Shown piece after piece: positions 1 to 11,083 of a stretch of 64,000 bases of DNA (position 1 is the first letter of the stretch; each line of letters opens with the position of its first letter). The stretch covers positions 62,001-126,000 of the forward strand of contig NZ_BMVV01000012.1 in the NCBI RefSeq assembly GCF_014650895.1, written 5' to 3'. The stretch is from Streptomyces omiyaensis (GTDB taxonomy: Bacteria; Actinomycetota; Actinomycetes; Streptomycetales; Streptomycetaceae). The notes beneath the pieces are model-generated. The model searched no databases, was not told the DNA's origin, and saw only the letters and a program-made list of their open reading frames with translations. Position numbers and translations under genes: made by a program.

Positions 1-1
1 G

Positions 2-106
2 AAGGTCCACCGGGCCGGCTCCGGCTGGCAGATGACCGCCCTGGGCAGCGCGGCCAACGGCCGCACCTTCCAGGACCTGATGCCGGCGATCCTGCCGCAC
101 CTGTAG
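2..106 (+). CDS. 3' end of a gene, possibly TerD-like (partial)
   Basis: The window opens inside a reading frame that encodes about 34 residues and ends at a TAG. The visible stretch (KVHRAGSGWQM, then ALGSAANGRTFQDLMP) resembles the end of a TerD-type domain, where a short W/K-V-R-A-like strand precedes a C-terminal helix. It lies directly upstream of, and in the same direction as, a TerD-domain gene, which fits. Too little is visible to assign a function firmly. Confidence 0.5.
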   Translation, partial: KVHRAGSGWQMTALGSAANGRTFQDLMPAILPHL

Positions 107-183
107 GCGGCCCCGCGGGGCCGCCTCCACGGCCCCGCCGCCGAACCACAGCTCCCGACGGGCACGGGCCCGCCGGGAGCTGT
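106..183 (+). terminator. two stem-loops after the first gene
   Basis: Positions 106-125 form a perfect 20-bp palindrome (9-bp arms). Positions 148-157 pair perfectly with 174-183 (10 bp), with a further 5-bp inner stem. There is no U-tract, as is common for Streptomyces terminators. Confidence 0.45.
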
Positions 184-226
184 CCCGCATGACCGACTTG
201 AAGCGCCGAGGGGAAACAGAGTCCAG

Positions 227-2104
227 ATGACGGCCGAGCTGGTCCGGGGGCAGAACCACCCCCTGCCCGACACCCGACTCGAACTCCGGGTGTCCGCCGG
301 ACACCCCGTCGTCGCCGGGGCCACCCTCGCCGACGAGCGGGGCCACGTCCCGGGCGCCGAGTGGATCGTCCACCCCGGCGCCCCCGTGCGGCCGGGCGTC
401 GAGGTGCCCGGGCAGGCCGCGGCCGAGCACCGCATCGCCGTGGACCTCGCGGCGCTCCCGGAGACCGTGCACCGGCTCTCCCTCCTCCTCGCCCTGCCGC
501 CGGGCGCCACGGGCCCCGCCCGCTTCGGCACCGCGGCCGCCCCCTTCGTCTCCGTCGCCGACCCGGCGGGCGCCGCCGTCGCCACGTACACCATCACCGG
601 CCTCGACCGGGAGTCCGCCGTCGTGGCCCTGGAGCTCTACCGCCGCCAGGGAGCCTGGAAGGTCCGCGCCGTCGGCCAGGGGTACGAGGGCGGGCTCGCC
701 GACCTCCTCGCCGACCAGGGCGCCCCGGCCGCCGCCGACCTCGCCGCCACCGTCCTGGGCGCGGTCGTGCCGCCCGCGGACCTCCCGGCGCCGTCGCCGC
801 TGGTCCCCGAGACGAGCCCGGCCGACTCCGCCACCACCACCATCAGCTACACCCACCCGAGCCGCCGCGAGACCCCCAGGGCCGCCGCCCCCGGGCCCGC
901 CCCGGTCGCCGCCCCCGGAGCCGTACCGCCCCCGTCGCCCGGGCCGCCGGCCGAGGGCGCCGAGTCGCGGCCGGCCCCCGTCGCCGGGGACGCCGGCGGC
1001 TGGACCATGGACGAGCGGCTCTACAACCAGGTGTGGGGCATGTTCGAGGACCTGGCCCGGAGCGTCGCCGCCTACCGCAGCGCCCGGGACTTCGCCGACC
1101 ACCGCCTCGACCGCGCCATCGACCAGGTGCTCGCCGATCCGGGCGCCCGCGTCGGGGGCGCGGGCGACGCCGCCAGGGCCGCCGCCCGGGCCACCCACGA
1201 GGAGCTCATGGGGCGGGCCCAGGAGGTCCTCGACCGGGACCTCGCGCAGCTCGCCGCCGAGTCCGAGGTCGTCGAACCGGCCCTGCCCGTCGCCTACGCC
1301 CGCTGGGACAACCCGGTCTGGCACGCCTACCGGATCCCGGAGGAGCCCCCGATGGCGGTGCGCCTCGGCGACCTCCACCTCCCCGAGCGGAGCGGCCTGA
1401 GGATCCCCTTCCTCGTCCGCCTGCCGCTGGAGCGCGGGCTCTGGATCGACTCCGGGCCCGGCCGCACCTCGGCCGCCGGCCTGCTCGACGGGGCCGAGCT
1501 GCGCCGGCTCGCCCTGGACAGCGCCGTCGCGCACACCGCCCGGCTGCTCGCCGCCCACCCGGCCGGCGCCCTCACCGTCCACGTGATCGACCCGGCCGGC
1601 GGCGGTGCCGCCGCCTTCGCGCCGCTCGTCGAGACGGGCGTCCTCGCCGCCCCGCCGGCCCGCGGCGCGGCCGGGGTCACCGACGTCCTCGCCCAGCTCA
1701 CCGAGCGGGTGGACCTGCTCCAGATGGCGGTGCGCGGCGACGCCGCGGAGGACCTGCCGCCCGGCTTCGACACCTCCCGCCGGCTGCTCGTCGTCCACGA
1801 CTTCCCGCACGGCTTCGACGACCGGGCCGTCACCCGGCTGCGCTACCTGGCCGACGAGGGCCCCTCGGTCGGCGTCCACCTGCTGATGGTCGCGGACCGG
1901 GCGGACGCCGCCGCGTACGGACCGGTGCTCGACCCGCTGTGGCGCTCGCTGCTGCGGCTCACGCCGGTGCCCGACGACCACCTCGCCGATCCCTGGGTCG
2001 GCCACGCCTGGACGTACGAGCCGCCGACGGTCCCGCCGGGCAGCGCGGTGCTCTGGCAGGTCCTCGGGCAGGTCGCGGAGGCTCGACGCCGAGACCTGTC
2101 CTGA
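227..2104 (+). CDS. TerD-domain protein fused to an FtsK/ATPase-like C-terminal region
   Basis: 625 aa. Residues about 1-185 look like a TerD (tellurium/stress, calcium-binding) beta-sandwich, with the typical 'ALELYRRQGAWKVRAVGQGYEGGLADLL' type of ending in the last strands. A Pro/Ala-rich linker (about 190-255) and a charged helical segment (about 260-345) follow. The C-terminal part (about 375-620) resembles the ATPase-like region found in some Streptomyces TerD proteins: a P-loop-like stretch IDSGPGRTS near residue 407 and a hydrophobic strand ending in acidic/His residues (LLVVHDFP, near 520). The P-loop lacks the canonical Lys, so nucleotide hydrolysis is doubtful. The start is ATG with GAGGGG upstream. 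The flanking genes (TerD-like before, TerC after) suggest a metal or envelope stress function. The fusion is my reading from residues, not from a domain search. Confidence 0.75.
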   Translation: MTAELVRGQNHPLPDTRLELRVSAGHPVVAGATLADERGHVPGAEWIVHPGAPVRPGVEVPGQAAAEHRIAVDLAALPETVHRLSLLLALPPGATGPARFGTAAAPFVSVADPAGAAVATYTITGLDRESAVVALELYRRQGAWKVRAVGQGYEGGLADLLADQGAPAAADLAATVLGAVVPPADLPAPSPLVPETSPADSATTTISYTHPSRRETPRAAAPGPAPVAAPGAVPPPSPGPPAEGAESRPAPVAGDAGGWTMDERLYNQVWGMFEDLARSVAAYRSARDFADHRLDRAIDQVLADPGARVGGAGDAARAAARATHEELMGRAQEVLDRDLAQLAAESEVVEPALPVAYARWDNPVWHAYRIPEEPPMAVRLGDLHLPERSGLRIPFLVRLPLERGLWIDSGPGRTSAAGLLDGAELRRLALDSAVAHTARLLAAHPAGALTVHVIDPAGGGAAAFAPLVETGVLAAPPARGAAGVTDVLAQLTERVDLLQMAVRGDAAEDLPPGFDTSRRLLVVHDFPHGFDDRAVTRLRYLADEGPSVGVHLLMVADRADAAAYGPVLDPLWRSLLRLTPVPDDHLADPWVGHAWTYEPPTVPPGSAVLWQVLGQVAEARRRDLS

Positions 2105-2154
2105 CCTGCTCTTTTGAGCGCTCTTTACCCTTTCCTTTACCTTCTCTTGGTTCT

Positions 2155-2335
2155 TCGGGTAGTCTCTGGCGAGCGGAGGGGAGTACTCCCCATGCGCGGC
2201 GTACCCGTCAATACGGACGGATCAAGGACATCCGGTCCCGGGGCGTCGGCCCGGCGGTCGCGCGAGCGGCCCCGGGTGGAAGAGACCTCCGGCAGCGACG
2301 ACGCTGATCAGTAGCCGTACGAAGCCGGAGGCGCA
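2155..2335 (+). promoter_or_regulatory. yybP-ykoY family (Mn2+) riboswitch in the terC leader
   Basis: The 230-nt gap before terC contains the two signature loops of the yybP-ykoY aptamer in order: GGGGAGTA at 2178-2185 (the L1 motif, GGGGAGUA in E. coli alx and mntP leaders) and CGTACCCGTCAATACG at 2200-2215 (L3-type motif, compare GCGUACAUGUCAACA in E. coli alx). A structured GC-rich stretch follows up to the ribosome binding site GGAGG at 2327-2331. This family binds Mn2+ and controls exporters including TerC/YkoY proteins, which is exactly the downstream gene. The outer limits are approximate because I did not fold it. Confidence 0.75.
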
Positions 2336-3343
2336 GTGGACGTTTCGATGACCATGTGGGTGCTGACCATTCTCGGTCTGTGTGCCCTGATCGCGGTCGA
2401 CTTCTTCATCGGGCGCAAGCCCCATGACGTGTCGATCAAGGAAGCCGGAATCTGGACGATCGTCTGGATCGTCCTCGCCGTGCTGTTCGGGCTGGGCCTG
2501 CTCGTCTGGGGCGACAGCCAGGCGTCCGGGGAGTTCTTCGCCGGTTACATCACGGAGAAGTCCCTCAGCGTCGACAACCTCTTCGTCTTCGTCCTGATCA
2601 TGGCGAAGTTCGCGGTCCCCTCCCACCTCCAGCAGCGCGTGCTGATGGTGGGCGTGCTCATCGCCCTGGTGCTGCGCGCGATCTTCATCGCCGCGGGCGC
2701 CGCGATCATCGCGAACTTCTCCTGGGTCTTCTACATCTTCGGCGCGTTCCTGATCTACACCGCCTGGAAGCTCATCCAGGAGGCGCGCGCCGGTGACGAG
2801 GAGGACGACTACGAGGAGAACCGCCTCCTCAAGTCGATCGAGAAGCGCTTCGGCGTCGCCGACCGCTACCACGGCACCAAGCTCTTCGTCCGGGTCAACG
2901 GCAAGCGGGTGATGACCCCGCTGATGGTCGTGATGCTCGCCATCGGCACCACCGACATCCTCTTCGCCCTCGACTCGATCCCGGCGATCTTCGGCCTGAC
3001 CCAGGACCCGTACATCGTCTTCACCGCCAACGCCTTCGCCCTCATGGGTCTGCGCCAGCTGTACTTCCTGATCGGCGGCCTGCTCAAGAAGCTGGTCCAC
3101 CTCAGCTACGGCCTGTCGGTGATCCTCGGCTTCATCGGCGTCAAGCTGGTGCTGCACGCCCTGCACGAGTCCGGGCTCCACGTCCCCGAGATCTCCATCC
3201 CCTTCTCGCTCGCCTTCATCTGCGCGGTACTGGTCATCACCACGATCACCAGCCTGATCGCCTCGAAGAAGCAGTCCGAGAAGGAGGCCGCAGCGGCCGC
3301 GGAGGCCGCGGAGCAGAGCGGCAAGGACAGCATCGGGGCCTGA
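2336..3343 (+). CDS. TerC family integral membrane protein, probable Mn2+ exporter
   Basis: 335 aa with about nine hydrophobic segments and the family's acidic membrane motifs: 'SLSVDNLFVF' near residue 78 and 'FALDSIPAIFGLTQDP' near 215. The C-terminus is a charged Lys/Glu/Ala tail. TerC proteins are often labelled tellurite resistance. The Alx/YkoY branch exports manganese and, in Bacillus, supports metalation of secreted proteins. The riboswitch upstream favours the manganese role here. The start is GTG at 2336 with GGAGG four bases upstream; an ATG at 2348 is an alternative. Acts in the cytoplasmic membrane. Confidence 0.88.
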   Translation: MDVSMTMWVLTILGLCALIAVDFFIGRKPHDVSIKEAGIWTIVWIVLAVLFGLGLLVWGDSQASGEFFAGYITEKSLSVDNLFVFVLIMAKFAVPSHLQQRVLMVGVLIALVLRAIFIAAGAAIIANFSWVFYIFGAFLIYTAWKLIQEARAGDEEDDYEENRLLKSIEKRFGVADRYHGTKLFVRVNGKRVMTPLMVVMLAIGTTDILFALDSIPAIFGLTQDPYIVFTANAFALMGLRQLYFLIGGLLKKLVHLSYGLSVILGFIGVKLVLHALHESGLHVPEISIPFSLAFICAVLVITTITSLIASKKQSEKEAAAAAEAAEQSGKDSIGA

Positions 3344-3355
3344 CCCCCCACGCAC

Positions 3356-3404
3356 GACGGCGACGGCCGGCCCGGGCATCCCGCCCGGGCCGGCCGTCGC
3401 CGTC
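3356..3404. terminator. bidirectional terminator between terC and the MHS transporter
   Basis: Positions 3356-3377 pair perfectly with 3383-3404 (22-bp stem, 5-nt loop). It sits between convergent genes and can serve both. Confidence 0.8.
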
Positions 3405-3413
3405 CGTGTGCTC

Positions 3414-4769
3414 CTAGGCGGCCGCCCCGGTCGCCTCCCGCGGCTTCCCCGTCTCCTCGGCGAGGCGTCCCGGCAGCGTCTCCGGCAGCAGCGCGAAGCA
3501 GACGAGGCTCACCAGCGCCACTCCCGTCAGATAGGCCGCCACGCCCCACGGCGGACCCGAACGGCCCTCGGACAGCGTGGTGGCCACGATCGGCGTCAGC
3601 GCCCCGCCGAGCACCCCCGCCAGGTTGTAGCCCACCGCCGCGCCCGTGCAGCGCACCCGGGGCTCGTACAGCTCCGGCAGGTACGCGGCGACCACCGCGA
3701 ACATGGTGATGAAGGCCAGCAGCGCCCCCAGGAAGCCCAGGAACATCAGCAGCGGCCGCCCCGTGTGCAGCAGCGCCACCATCGGGAACATCCACACCGC
3801 GGCCGCCCCGCACCCCGCCAGGCAGAGCGGCCTGCGCCCCCAGCGGTCGCCGAGCAGGGCCACGAAGGGCGTCAGGGCGCCCTTCACCGCCACCGCAGCC
3901 ATCACGCAGACCAGCATCACCGTGCTGCTCACCCCGAGCCGCTCGGTGCCGTAGGCCAGCGCCCAGGTGGAGACCGTGTAGAAGATCGCGTACCCCACGG
4001 CGAGGGCGCCGGCGGTCAGCAGGACGAGCCGCCAGTGGCCACGCGCCACCTCGGCGAGCGGGGCGCTCGCCCGCCGGCCGGTGGCCGACAGCTCCTCGAA
4101 CTGCGGGGTCTCGGCCAGCGAGGAGCGCAGCAGCAGTCCGCCGGCGGCGAGCAGGCCCGCCGCCCAGAAGGGCACCCGCCAGCCCCAGGAGCGGAAGTCG
4201 GCGTCGCTCAGCCCCGCGGTGAGCGCCAGCATCACGCCGTTCGCCAGGAGGAAGCCGACCGCCGGGCCGATCTGCGGGAAGCTCGCCCACAGCGCCCGGC
4301 GGTGCGGCGGCGCGTGCTCGGCGGTGAGCAGCACCGCTCCGCCCCACTCACCGCCGAGGCCGAGCCCCTGGAGGAAGCGGAGCAGGAGCAGGAGGAGGGG
4401 GGCGGCGACGCCGATCGACCCGTACGTGGGGACGCAGCCGACGGCGACGGTGGCGCAGCCGGTGAGCAGCAGGGAGGCGAAGAGCACCGGCCGGCGCCCG
4501 TGCCGGTCCCCGATGTGCCCGAAGAGGACGGAGCCCAGGGGGCGGGAGAGGAAGCCGACGGCGAAGGTGCCGAAGGCGGCGAGGGTTCCGGCGAGCGGGG
4601 AGAAGGTCGGGAAGAAGAGCGGCCCGAGGACGAGGGCGGCGGCCGTCCCGTAGACGAAGAAGTCGAAGAACTCGATGGCGGTGCCGACGAGCGAGGCGGC
4701 GGCGAGCCGGGGCATCGAGGGGGGCGCGGGCCGTGCCGTCGGCGGCGACGGAGTGTGACGGGGGTGCAT
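3414..4769 (-). CDS. MFS transporter, metabolite:H+ symporter (MHS) type
   Basis: 451 aa, about 12 membrane helices. The N-terminal block 'GTAIEFFDFFVYGTAAAL' (about residues 29-46) and the loop 2-3 motif 'GHIGDRHGRRPVL' are hallmarks of the MHS/ProP-ShiA branch, which moves small organic acids, osmolytes or similar solutes with protons. The substrate cannot be read from sequence. The ATG at 4769 gives an 18-residue Pro-rich leader; the ATG at 4715 (MPRLAAASL) is a plausible alternative. It follows the MBL gene in the same direction, separated by a terminator-like hairpin. Confidence 0.85.
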   Translation of the reverse strand: MHPRHTPSPPTARPAPPSMPRLAAASLVGTAIEFFDFFVYGTAAALVLGPLFFPTFSPLAGTLAAFGTFAVGFLSRPLGSVLFGHIGDRHGRRPVLFASLLLTGCATVAVGCVPTYGSIGVAAPLLLLLLRFLQGLGLGGEWGGAVLLTAEHAPPHRRALWASFPQIGPAVGFLLANGVMLALTAGLSDADFRSWGWRVPFWAAGLLAAGGLLLRSSLAETPQFEELSATGRRASAPLAEVARGHWRLVLLTAGALAVGYAIFYTVSTWALAYGTERLGVSSTVMLVCVMAAVAVKGALTPFVALLGDRWGRRPLCLAGCGAAAVWMFPMVALLHTGRPLLMFLGFLGALLAFITMFAVVAAYLPELYEPRVRCTGAAVGYNLAGVLGGALTPIVATTLSEGRSGPPWGVAAYLTGVALVSLVCFALLPETLPGRLAEETGKPREATGAAA

Positions 4770-4817
4770 GAGCCGCCAACTACCCGGCCGCCGTCCGGGT
4801 TACGGGGGCGTGCGGAG

Positions 4818-4842
4818 GCGCCCCCGGGGTCACCGGGGGCGC
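4818..4842 (-). terminator. hairpin downstream of the MBL hydrolase gene
   Basis: Perfect 10-bp arms 4818-4827 and 4833-4842 with a 5-nt loop, 17 nt past the stop of the minus-strand hydrolase gene. Confidence 0.55.
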
Positions 4843-4858
4843 TTCGGGGCCGGGCGGC

Positions 4859-5515
4859 TCACCAGCCGCGCTCGCGCCACTCCGGGAGGTGGGGGCGCTC
4901 GTCACCGAGCGTGGTGTCCTTGCCGTGGCCGGGGTAGACCCAGGTCTCGTCCGGCAGCACGGCGAAGAGCTTGGTCTCCACGTCGCCCAGGAGGCTCGCG
5001 AAGGCCTCCGGGTCCTGCCGGGTGTTGCCGACGCCGCCGGGGAAGAGGCAGTCGCCGGTGAAGAGGTGCGGGTGGCCGTGCGGGTCGTCGTAGACCAGCG
5101 CGATCGAGCCCGGGGTGTGGCCGACGAGGTGCCGGGCGGTGAGCTCGACCTCGCCCACGCGGAGCGTGTCGCCGTCCTCCACCGGGACGTCGGTGGCGAC
5201 CGGGACGCCCTCCGCGTCGTACGCGCCCGCGTAGGTGGTGGCGCCGGTGGCCGCGACCACCTCGGCCAGGGCCTGCCAGTGGTCGCCGTGCCGGTGGGTG
5301 GTGACGACGGCGTCGATGCCGTCGTCACCGATCAGCGTGAGCAGGGTCTGCGCGTCGTTGGCCGCGTCGATCAGCAGCTGGCGGCCGGTGGCCCGGCAGC
5401 GCAGCAGGTACGCGTTGTTGTCCATCGGGCCGACCGCGACCTTGGAGATCATCAGGTCCTTCAGCTCGTGGACGTCGGCCGGACCGCCCACCCTCACCGC
5501 TCCGCTGTACGTCAT
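4859..5515 (-). CDS. metallo-beta-lactamase fold hydrolase (glyoxalase II-like)
   Basis: 218 aa. The zinc-binding motif THRHGDHW places H74, H76, D78 and H79 as metal ligands. Further ligands are likely in 'GHTPGSIAL' and 'FTGDCLFPGGVG' and in the late 'VYPGHG' histidine. The arrangement matches glyoxalase II/hydroxyacylglutathione hydrolase-like proteins, which in mycothiol-using actinomycetes would act on other thioesters. Cytoplasmic; no signal peptide. Start ATG at 5515. Substrate unknown. Confidence 0.85.
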   Translation of the reverse strand: MTYSGAVRVGGPADVHELKDLMISKVAVGPMDNNAYLLRCRATGRQLLIDAANDAQTLLTLIGDDGIDAVVTTHRHGDHWQALAEVVAATGATTYAGAYDAEGVPVATDVPVEDGDTLRVGEVELTARHLVGHTPGSIALVYDDPHGHPHLFTGDCLFPGGVGNTRQDPEAFASLLGDVETKLFAVLPDETWVYPGHGKDTTLGDERPHLPEWRERGW

Positions 5516-5562
5516 GGCCTCAGACTAGCCCCGCCCGCCGACAGCGGGCCCGGGAAGACCGT

Positions 5563-6252
5563 CTAGAGCGGCGGGAGCTGGGGGAGCGGGCCGCCCTCGG
5601 TCTTGAGCGCCGAGCCGTCGCGGCGGCCGGCGAGCCAGCCGAGGAACTCGACGGCCGTGCCCGTGACCGCGACGCCGCCCTCGCCGGAGGTGCCGCCGGT
5701 CGTCCAGGTGCGCCCGTCGCTCGCCCGCAGGACGACCGGCGGCAGGTCCGCCAGGCCGTGGAACCGCTCGGTGAGGAAGTCGATCTCCCGCAGCACGAAC
5801 TCCTCGGGGAGGTCCTCCAGCTCGTATCCGCAGCCGAGGTCGACGTGGTGCAGGGCCACCTCCACCCAGCGGCGGAAGGGGATCCGGGAGGCGCTGTCGG
5901 TGACGCCGTTGCGCAGCTCGACGGTGCGGCTCCAGTCGGCGGGCGCGGCGGCGACCTCGCGGAAGCGCGCGTCGGTCGCGCGCACGTCGGCGACGTGGGC
6001 GTCCAGGTCGCGCGGGGCGTCGCGCTCGATGTCCGCGTCGCGCGTCCCGGCGCTCGCGTACATGGGGCGGCCCTGGAGGACGTTCACCAGGGCGTCGGCG
6101 TTCCGGGCGACGTGGGCGAGGACGTGGCCGCGCGTCCAGCCGGGAAGCCGTGACGGCTCGGCGACGGACGCGTTGTCCCAGGAGGCGGCGTCGTTCAGCA
6201 ACCGCTCGGTGGCTTCGCGCAGGTGGGCGAGGTCGCGTTCGTGATCGATCAT
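5563..6252 (-). CDS. maleylpyruvate isomerase (MDMPI)/DinB-fold protein
   Basis: 229 aa from ATG at 6252; a GTG at 6276 would add eight residues. The N-terminal four-helix part carries 'LPGWTRGHVLAHVARNADAL' (about residues 36-55) and a later 'WVEVALHHVDLGCGY' block. These are the conserved histidines of the mycothiol-dependent maleylpyruvate isomerase fold, which usually bind a metal. Most chromosomal members have no proven substrate and may be thiol-dependent transferases. It lies about 50 nt upstream of the MBL gene in the same direction, so the pair may be co-transcribed. Confidence 0.8.
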   Translation of the reverse strand: MIDHERDLAHLREATERLLNDAASWDNASVAEPSRLPGWTRGHVLAHVARNADALVNVLQGRPMYASAGTRDADIERDAPRDLDAHVADVRATDARFREVAAAPADWSRTVELRNGVTDSASRIPFRRWVEVALHHVDLGCGYELEDLPEEFVLREIDFLTERFHGLADLPPVVLRASDGRTWTTGGTSGEGGVAVTGTAVEFLGWLAGRRDGSALKTEGGPLPQLPPL

Positions 6253-6311
6253 GGCGCCGACCCTAGCGCCGACCACTCGTTCGGGTGAAGCAGGCGGGCG
6301 AGCCCCGGAAA

Positions 6312-6331
6312 TCGAATGTACGTGCTATAGG
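6312..6331 (+). promoter_or_regulatory. possible LexA (SOS) box and -10 element of uvrA
   Basis: TCGAATGTACGTGCTA at 6312-6327 matches 13 of 16 positions of the ideal actinobacterial SOS palindrome TCGAACGTACGTTCGA. It abuts a TATAGG -10-like hexamer (6326-6331). No convincing -35 is visible. uvrA is a classic SOS gene, so the placement is sensible, but the right half-site is degenerate. Confidence 0.4.
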
Positions 6332-6450
6332 CTCGGTGGAGGCGACCGCGACCGAGGAAGCATCCGGCATCCTTGGTTGTTGAGCGCTTGTCGGGTGTTT
6401 CAGGCACATCCGCTCTCCCATCCGCTCTCTCAAGAAAGGTGCGGACCGGC

Positions 6451-9486
<3,036 letters not shown>

Positions 9487-9494
9487 CGCCGTCG

Positions 9495-9543
9495 CCCGTG
9501 CCGTCCGGCGGCCCCCCCCGGGGCGCCCGCGGGACGGCACGGG
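9495..9543 (+). terminator. uvrA terminator
   Basis: Twelve-base arms (9495-9506 and 9532-9543) pair perfectly around a G/C-rich interior that can pair further. It begins 8 nt after the uvrA stop. Confidence 0.65.
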
Positions 9544-9556
9544 CAGGCCCCCGCGG

Positions 9557-9604
9557 GCCCGGGCGCGGTCGTCACACCGCGCCCGGGCGCGGTCGTCACA
9601 CCGC
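9557..9604. repeat. perfect tandem duplication of a 24-bp unit
   Basis: Positions 9557-9580 and 9581-9604 are identical 24-mers (core CGCGGTCGTCACACCGC). A third, degenerate partial copy follows at 9605-9619. It lies between the uvrA terminator and the Rieske gene; each unit can form a small stem (GCGGT...ACCGC). Confidence 0.9.
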
Positions 9605-9687
9605 GCACGGGCCCGGTCGAAACCACATCAAACAGCGCGGGTATCGTCGGGGCAGACCACCGTCCCCCGCCCCCGTGGAGAACGATC

Positions 9688-10125
9688 ATGTCCGGCCAGT
9701 CCACCCGCCGCACCGTCCTGAAGGGTGCCGCTCTCGCCGGTGCCGCCGGGCTGGGAGTCGCCGCCTGCTCCACCGAGTCCAAGCTGGGCCACGCCGGGGT
9801 GCCGACGCCCACCGCGCCCGTCGCCCTCGGCTCGCCGGACGAGGTCCCGGTCGGCGGCGCCAAGCTCTACCGCGAGCAGCGCCTCCTGGTCAGCTGCCCC
9901 GCCAAGGGCGAGTACAAGGCCTTCAGCGCCCAGTGCACCCACGCCGGCTGCGTCCTCGACAAGATCGAGGACAACGAGGGCAACTGCCCCTGCCACGGCA
10001 GCCGCTTCGACGTCACCACCGGCAAGGCCCTCAAGGGCCCCGCCACCGTCCCGCTGCCCGCCGTCGAGGTGCGCGTCGAGGACGGCACGCTGGTCGCCGG
10101 CCCGAAGGCCGCGCCCTCCGCCTGA
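9688..10125 (+). CDS. Tat-exported Rieske [2Fe-2S] lipoprotein
   Basis: 145 aa. The N-terminus has a twin-arginine signal (TRRTVLKGAALAG) and a lipobox ending at C27 (GVAAC), so it is probably folded in the cytoplasm, exported and lipid-anchored outside. The Rieske motifs are CTHAGC (C83, H85, C88) and CPCHGS (C100, C102, H103). C83, H85, C100 and H103 would hold the cluster, and C88-C102 the disulfide typical of high-potential Rieske centres. The redox partner is unknown; no cytochrome gene is adjacent. A TATCGT -10-like element lies at 9642-9647. Confidence 0.9.
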   Translation: MSGQSTRRTVLKGAALAGAAGLGVAACSTESKLGHAGVPTPTAPVALGSPDEVPVGGAKLYREQRLLVSCPAKGEYKAFSAQCTHAGCVLDKIEDNEGNCPCHGSRFDVTTGKALKGPATVPLPAVEVRVEDGTLVAGPKAAPSA

Positions 10126-10141
10126 ACCGCCCCCGGCGGAC

Positions 10142-11071
10142 TCACTCCCAGTCCCAGTCGATCCCCAGGATCCCGGGACGCACCCCCTGCTCCACGAGGT
10201 GCACCGTGCGGTGCCGGCCGCCGAGCGTCAGCTCCGTCCGGCCGCCGCGCGGCGCGCCCGCCGACGCCTGGGCGAAGCGCCGGCACCGCACCGGCAGCGC
10301 CGCCTCGTCGAAGGCGACCTGGAGCACGTACTGCCCGCCCGCGAAGCTGAAGCCGCGCACGTACTCGCCGCTCGGCCCGGCGGTGCCGTCCTCGAAGCCG
10401 TACGTGAACAGGTGGGTGTCGCCGGCCCGCAGCCGCGCGTCGAAGAGCAGCTCGGCGACGACCACGCCCGTCCCGGCGTGCCAGCGCACCCGCCCCGTAC
10501 GGCAGTTCTCCACCGACCGCACCCGCACCCGCGCCGGGTCGCACCCCGGATCGCCGAGGTGGATGGCGAGGTAGCGGTCGACGCCGTCCCGGTGCGCCCG
10601 CACCACGTGCTGGGACTCCCGCCCCACCAGCTCCCGGCCGGCGCCGATCCGCACCCGCTCGTGGTGGCCGACCGTGTGCAGCCCGCCGTCCGCCGGCGAC
10701 TCCAGCTCCGCGAAGAGCCCCTCCACCGCGCCCGACGCCTCCACCAGCGAGCGGTACGAGCGGGCCGCGGGCCGCTCGACCCCCTCCCGGGACGCCGCGT
10801 CCTCCGTCAGCAGCCGCAGCAGCGAGTTGCCCGGCAGTCGGAGCACTTCCTCCAGCGCCCGGACCGCCTTCAGCGACTCCGGCCGCTGGGGCCGCCGCGC
10901 GCCCTGCTGCCAGTAGCTCAGCGAGGTCACCCCCACCTTCACGCCCCGGTGGGCGAGGTGGTGCTGGACGCGCTGGAGGGGCAGGCCGCGCACGGCGAGC
11001 GCGGTGCGCAGGGCCAGGTGGAAGGGGCCGGTGTGCAGCAGCTGCACCAGATCGGCCTCGGTGTGGCTCAC
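10142..11071 (-). CDS. XRE-like DNA-binding protein, divergent regulator (function unproven)
   Basis: 309 aa from GTG at 11071, chosen for the well-placed GAGGAG upstream. Residues about 15-75 (LRTALAVRGLPLQRVQHHLA, then VGVTSLSYWQQGARRP) look like a helix-turn-helix of the XRE type, in which the protein picks a site by the 'TSLSYWQQG' recognition helix. The rest (about 80-309) is a beta-rich sensor-like region without a family I recognise. It is transcribed away from the secreted protease gene across a 247-bp region that contains palindromic GTTCAC elements, so it may control itself and the protease. Alternative: an orphan regulator. Confidence 0.65.
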   Translation of the reverse strand: MSHTEADLVQLLHTGPFHLALRTALAVRGLPLQRVQHHLAHRGVKVGVTSLSYWQQGARRPQRPESLKAVRALEEVLRLPGNSLLRLLTEDAASREGVERPAARSYRSLVEASGAVEGLFAELESPADGGLHTVGHHERVRIGAGRELVGRESQHVVRAHRDGVDRYLAIHLGDPGCDPARVRVRSVENCRTGRVRWHAGTGVVVAELLFDARLRAGDTHLFTYGFEDGTAGPSGEYVRGFSFAGGQYVLQVAFDEAALPVRCRRFAQASAGAPRGGRTELTLGGRHRTVHLVEQGVRPGILGIDWDWE

Positions 11072-11083
11072 ACGGGCTCCTCG

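Noticed and set aside
2114..2314. 66-codon open frame before terC
   Set aside because: It lies entirely inside the riboswitch-like leader, has no ribosome binding site and shows no coding bias.
2336..3343. terC as part of a tellurite resistance (ter) operon
   Set aside because: No terA/B/E/Z set or tellurite-specific genes are adjacent. The Mn2+ riboswitch gives a better explanation.
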